Shown: positions 59,270-64,000 of the stretch, piece after piece
How the letters are laid out: each line of letters opens with the position of its first letter
Numbering within the stretch: position 1 is the first letter of the stretch
Source: Ptiloglossa arizonensis
Taxonomy: Eukaryota > Arthropoda > Insecta > Hymenoptera > Colletidae
NCBI RefSeq assembly: GCF_051014685.1
Contig: NW_027478520.1
Coordinates: 248,001-312,000, forward strand
DNA: 64,000 nt
Reading direction: 5' to 3'
Program-made: the position numbers and the translations under genes
The notes under the pieces: generated by a model
What the model saw: the letters and a program-made list of their open reading frames with translations, nothing else
Database searches by the model: none
Told to the model about the DNA's origin: nothing

Positions 59270-62200
59270 TTTGTTCGTTTCTCCGTTTCTTTCTTCGTTT
59301 CTTCGTTGCTCCGTTTCTTTCTTCGTTTCTCCGTTTGTTTCCTCGTTTCTGCATTTATTTCTCCGTTTCTCCGTTTGTTTCTTCGTTTCTCCCTTTCTTT
59401 GTTCGTTTCTCCGCTTCTTTCTTCGTTTCTCCGTTTCTTTCATCGTTTCTTCGTTTCTCCGTTTATATTTTCGTTTCTCCATTTATTTCTCCGTGTCTTC
59501 GTTCGTTTCTCCGTTTCTCGATTTATTTTTTCGTTTCTCCACTTATTTCTCCGATTCTCCGTTTCTTTCTTCGTTTCTCAGTTTCTTTCTTCGTTTCTCC
59601 GGTTCTTTCATCGTTTCTTCGTTTCTCAGTTTCTTTCTTCGTTTCTCCGTTTCGTTCTTCGTTTCTCAGTTTCTTTCTTCGTTTCTCCGGTTCTTTCATC
59701 GTTTCTTCGTTTCTCAGTTTCTTTCTTCGTTTCTCCGTTTCGTTCTTCGTTTCTCAGTTTCTTTCTTGGTTTCTCCGTTTCTTTCATCGTTTCTTCGTTT
59801 CTCAGTTTCTTTCTTCGTTTCTCCGTTTCGTTCTTCGTTTCTCAGTTTCTTTCTTCGTTTCTCCGTTTCTTTCATCATTTCTTCGTTTCTCCGTTTCTTT
59901 CTTCGTTTCTCCGTTTATATCTTCGTTTCTCCATCTATTTCTCCGTTTCTTTCTTCGTTTCTCCGTTTCATTCTTCATTTCTCCGTTTCTTTCTTCGTTT
60001 CTCCGTTTCTTTGTTCGTTTCTCCGTTTCTTTCTTTGTTTCTCCGTTTCTTTCTTCATTTCTCCGTTTATTTCTTCGTTTCTCCGTTTCATTCTTCGTTT
60101 CTCCATTTATTTCTTCGTTTCTCCATTTATTTCTCCGATTCTCCGTTTCTTTCGTCGTTTCTGCGTTTCTTTGTTCGTTTCTCCGTTTCTTTGTTCGTTT
60201 CTCCGTTTCTTTCTTCGTTTCTTCGTTGCTCTGTTTCTTTCTTCGTTTCTCCGTTTGTTTCCTCGTTTCTGCATTTATTTCTCCGTTTCTCCGTTTGTTT
60301 CTTCGTTTCTCCCTTTCTTTGTTCGTTTCTCCGTTTCTTTCTTCGTTTCTCCGTTTCTTTCTTCGTTTCTCCGTTTCTTTCTCCGTTTCTCCGTTTCTTT
60401 CTCCGTTTCTCGGTTTGTTTCTTCGTTTCTCCATTTATTTCTCCGATTCTCCGTTTCTTTCTCCGTTTCTCGGTTTATTTCTTCGTTTCTCCAGTTATTT
60501 CTCCGATTCCCGCTTCTTTTTTCGTTTCTTCGTTTCTTTCTTCGTTACTCCGTTCCTTTCATCTTTTCTCCGTTTCTTTGTTCGTTTCTCCGTTTCTTTG
60601 ATCGTTTCTCCGTTTCTTTCTCCGTTTCTCGGTTTATTTCTTCGTTTCTCGATTTATTTCTCCGTTTCTCGGTTTATTTCTTCGCTTCTCCATTTATTTC
60701 TCCGATTCTCCGTTTCTTTCTTCGTTTCTCAGTTTCTTTCTTCGATTCTCCGTTTCTTTCATCGTTTCTTCGTTTCTCCGTTTCTTTCTTCGTTTCTCCG
60801 TTTATATCTTCGTTTCTCCATTTATTTCTCCGTTTCGTTGTTCGTTTCTCCGTTTCTTTCTCCGCTTCTCGATTTATTTCTTCGTTTCTCCATTTATTTC
60901 TCCGATTCTCCGATTCTTTCTTCGTTTCTCCTATTCTTTCTTTGTTTCTCCGTTTCTTTCTTCGTTTCTCCGTTACTTTCTTCGTTTCTCCGTTTCTTTC
61001 TTCGTTACTCCGTTCCTTTCATCGTTTCTCCGTTTCTTTGTTCGTTTCTCCGTTTCCTTGTTCGTTTCTCCGTTTCTTTCTCCGTTTGTCGGTTTATTTC
61101 TTCGTTTCTCCATTTATTTCTCCGATTCTCCGTTTCTTTCTTCGTTTCTCAGTTTCTTTCTTCGTTTCTCCGTTTCTTTCATCGTTTCTTCGTTTCTCCG
61201 TTTCATTCTTCGTTTCTCCGTTTCTTTCTTCGTTTCTCAGTTTCTTTCTTCGTTTCTCCGTTTCTTTCATTGTTTCTTCGTTTCTCCGTTTCTTTCTTCG
61301 TTTCTCCGTTTATATCTTCGTTTCTCCATTTATTTCTCCGTTTCTTTGTTCGTTTCTCCGTTTCATTCTTCATTTCTCCGTTTCTTTCTTCGTTTCTCCG
61401 TTTCTTTGTTCGTTTCTCCGTTTCTTTCTTTGTTTCTCCGTTTCTTTCTTCATTTCTCCGTTTATTTCTTCGTTTCTCCGTTTCATTCTTCGTTTCTCCA
61501 TTTATTTCTTCGTTTCTCCATTTATTTCTCCGATTCTCCGTTTCTTTCGTCGTTTCTGCGTTTCTTTGTTCGTTTCTCCGTTTCTTTGTTCGTTTCTCCG
61601 TTTCTTTCTTCGTTTCTTCGTTGCTCTGTTTCTTTCTTCGTTTCTCCGTTTGTTTCCTCGTTTCTGCATTTATTTCTCCGTTTCTCCGTTTGTTTCTTCG
61701 TTTCTCCCTTTCTTTGTTCGTTTCTCCGCTTCTTTCTTCGTTTCTCCGTTTCTTTCATCGTTTCTTCGTTTCTCCGTTTATATTTTCGTTTCTCCATTTA
61801 TTTCTCCGTGTCTTCGTTCGTTTCTCCGTTTCTCGATTTATTTTTTCGTTTCTCCACTTATTTCTCCGATTCTCCGTTTCTTTCTTCGTTTCTCAGTTTC
61901 TTTCTTCGTTTCTCCGGTTCTTTCATCGTTTCTTCGTTTCTCAGTTTCTTTCTTCGTTTCTCCGTTTCGTTCTTCGTTTCTCAGTTTCTTTCTTCGTTTC
62001 TCCGGTTCTTTCATCGTTTCTTCGTTTCTCAGTTTCTTTCTTCGTTTCTCCGTTTCGTTCTTCGTTTCTCAGTTTCTTTCTTGGTTTCTCCGTTTCTTTC
62101 ATCGTTTCTTCGTTTCTCAGTTTCTTTCTTCGTTTCTCCGTTTCGTTCTTCGTTTCTCAGTTTCTTTCTTCGTTTCTCCGTTTCTTTCATCATTTCTTCG

Positions 62201-63675
62201 TTTCTCCGTTTCTTTCTTCGTTTCTCCGTTTATATCTTCGTTTCTCCATCTATTTCTCCGTTTCTTTCTTCGTTTCTCCGTTTCATTCTTCATTTCTCCG
62301 TTTCTTTCTTCGTTTCTCCGTTTCTTTGTTCGTTTCTCCGTTTCTTTCTTTGTTTCTCCGTTTCTTTCTTCATTTCTCCGTTTATTTCTTCGTTTCTCCG
62401 TTTCATTCTTCGTTTCTCCATTTATTTCTTCGTTTCTCCATTTATTTCTCCGATTCTCCGTTTCTTTCGTCGTTTCTGCGTTTCTTTGTTCGTTTCTCCG
62501 TTTCTTTGTTCGTTTCTCCGTTTCTTTCTTCGTTTCTTCGTTGCTCTGTTTCTTTCTTCGTTTCTCCGTTTGTTTCCTCGTTTCTGCATTTATTTCTCCG
62601 TTTCTCCGTTTGTTTCTTCGTTTCTCCCTTTCTTTGTTCGTTTCTCCGTTTCTTTCTTCGTTTCTCCGTTTCTTTCTTCGTTTCTCCGTTTCTTTCTCCG
62701 TTTCTCCGTTTCTTTCTCCGTTTCTCGGTTTGTTTCTTCGTTTCTCCATTTATTTCTCCGATTCTCCGTTTCTTTCTCCGTTTCTCGGTTTATTTCTTCG
62801 TTTCTCCAGTTATTTCTCCGATTCCCGCTTCTTTTTTCGTTTCTTCGTTTCTTTCTTCGTTACTCCGTTCCTTTCATCTTTTCTCCGTTTCTTTGTTCGT
62901 TTCTCCGTTTCTTTGATCGTTTCTCCGTTTCTTTCTCCGTTTCTCGGTTTATTTCTTCGTTTCTCGATTTATTTCTCCGTTTCTCGGTTTATTTCTTCGC
63001 TTCTCCATTTATTTCTCCGATTCTCCGTTTCTTTCTTCGTTTCTCAGTTTCTTTCTTCGATTCTCCGTTTCTTTCATCGTTTCTTCGTTTCTCCGTTTCT
63101 TTCTTCGTTTCTCCGTTTATATCTTCGTTTCTCCATTTATTTCTCCGTTTCGTTGTTCGTTTCTCCGTTTCTTTCTCCGCTTCTCGATTTATTTCTTCGT
63201 TTCTCCATTTATTTCTCCGATTCTCCGATTCTTTCTTCGTTTCTCCTATTCTTTCTTTGTTTCTCCGTTTCTTTCTTCGTTTCTCCGTTACTTTCTTCGT
63301 TTCTGCGTTTCTTTCTTCGTTACTCCGTTCCTTTCATCGTTTCTCCGTTTCTTTGTTCGTTTCTCCGTTTCCTTGTTCGTTTCTCCGTTTCTTTCTCCGT
63401 TTGTCGGTTTATTTCTTCGTTTCTCCATTTATTTCTCCGATTCTCCGTTTCTTTCTTCGTTTCTCAGTTTCTTTCTTCGTTTCTCCGTTTCTTTCATCGT
63501 TTCTTCGTTTCTCCGTTTCATTCTTCGTTTCTCCGTTTCTTTCTTCGTTTCTCAGTTTCTTTCTTCGTTTCTCCGTTTCTTTCATTGTTTCTTCGTTTCT
63601 CCGTTTCTTTCTTCGTTTCTCCGTTTATATCTTCGTTTCTCCATTTATTTCTCCGTTTCTTTGTTCGTTTCTCCG
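59270..63675 (-). repeat. 2315-bp tandem duplication, youngest-looking in the window
   Basis: 59270-61360 is repeated at 61585-63675 (offset 2315) with only a few differences noticed (gctccg/gctctg near 59310/61625; ctccg/ctgcg near 61000/63304; some words near 60800). A 210-codon minus-strand frame is identical in both copies (59802-60434 and 62117-62749), showing no substitution or indel across 633 bp. Confidence 0.88.
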
Positions 63676-64000
63676 ATTATTTCTTCGTTTCTCCATTTAT
63701 TTCTCAGTTTCTCCGTTTATTTCTTCGTTTCTCCATTTATTTCTCCGATTCTCCGTTTCTTTCTTCGTTTCTTCGTTTCTTTCTTCGTTTCTCCGTTCCT
63801 TTCTTCGTTTCTCCGTTTCTTTCTACGTTTCTCCGTTTCTTTCTTCGTTTCTCCGTTTATATCTTCGTTTCTCCATTTATTTCTCCGTTTCTTTCTTCGT
63901 TTCTCCGTTTCATTCTTCATTTCTCCGTTTCTTTCTTCGTTTCTCCGTTTATTTTCTCGTTTCTCCGTTTCATTCTTCGTTTCTCCATTTATTTCTCCGT

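Larger units (their letters stand above)
26684..64000 (-). repeat. Octamer / 20-mer satellite, pyrimidine-rich orientation
   Basis: 37.3 kb of tttctccg words mixed with tttctttcttcg, tttctttgttcg, tttatttcttcg and tccatttatttc. It is the reverse complement family of 18845-26683 and runs off the window. No run of the pure octamer longer than about three units was noticed here, unlike the left array. No interspersed gene or transposon was seen. Open frames reach 2850 codons (26744-35296) because the words lack stop triplets in any frame. Confidence 0.97.

Noticed and set aside
18800..64000. FLRF-rich translation resembling a neuropeptide (FMRFamide-like) precursor
   Set aside because: There is no signal peptide, no Gly-Lys/Arg processing sites after FLRF, and the same words arise from the repeat in all frames.

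Overview
No protein gene, rRNA or tRNA can be supported anywhere in this window. It is almost wholly satellite DNA: three tandem-repeat families around one compound inverted-repeat module. This looks like constitutive heterochromatin (pericentromeric, centromeric or subtelomeric) of a eukaryote. An invertebrate or insect genome is plausible from the AT-rich spacer and CpG-rich satellites, but nothing diagnostic of a taxon is visible.

Layout. (1) 1-9757: a 177-bp satellite in one orientation, 55 monomers plus a 25-bp stub. The net length is only about 3 bp short of exact periodicity, and monomer types recur at offsets of 3, 6 and 7 monomers, so higher-order structure exists. (2) 9758-18840: the only complex sequence. 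Two arms (9825-11498 and 17034-18293) are inverted copies. Each carries a TATA box, a conserved 15-bp-stem hairpin and a heptamer microsatellite, and each points outward. Between them lie AT-rich ~544-bp repeat units in both orientations and a smaller internal inverted repeat (13575-14822). (3) 18845-26683: a purine-rich array built from the octamer cggagaaa and the 20-mer formed by adding cgaagaaagaaa. (4) At 26683/26684 the same family switches strand and continues, pyrimidine-rich, to 64000. It is a mosaic of segmental duplications with offsets from about 0.6 to 5 kb.

How the parts may work together (inference): the two TATA boxes are divergent, so transcripts from them would run left toward the 177-bp array and right toward the octamer array. 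The middle module could therefore be a promoter that transcribes both flanking satellites, or a fold-back type mobile element now embedded in satellite. This is the best candidate for an undescribed system here. I could not assign it to a known transposon or retroelement family by eye. The thousands-of-codons open frames in the octamer arrays are a by-product of a repeat alphabet that lacks stop triplets.
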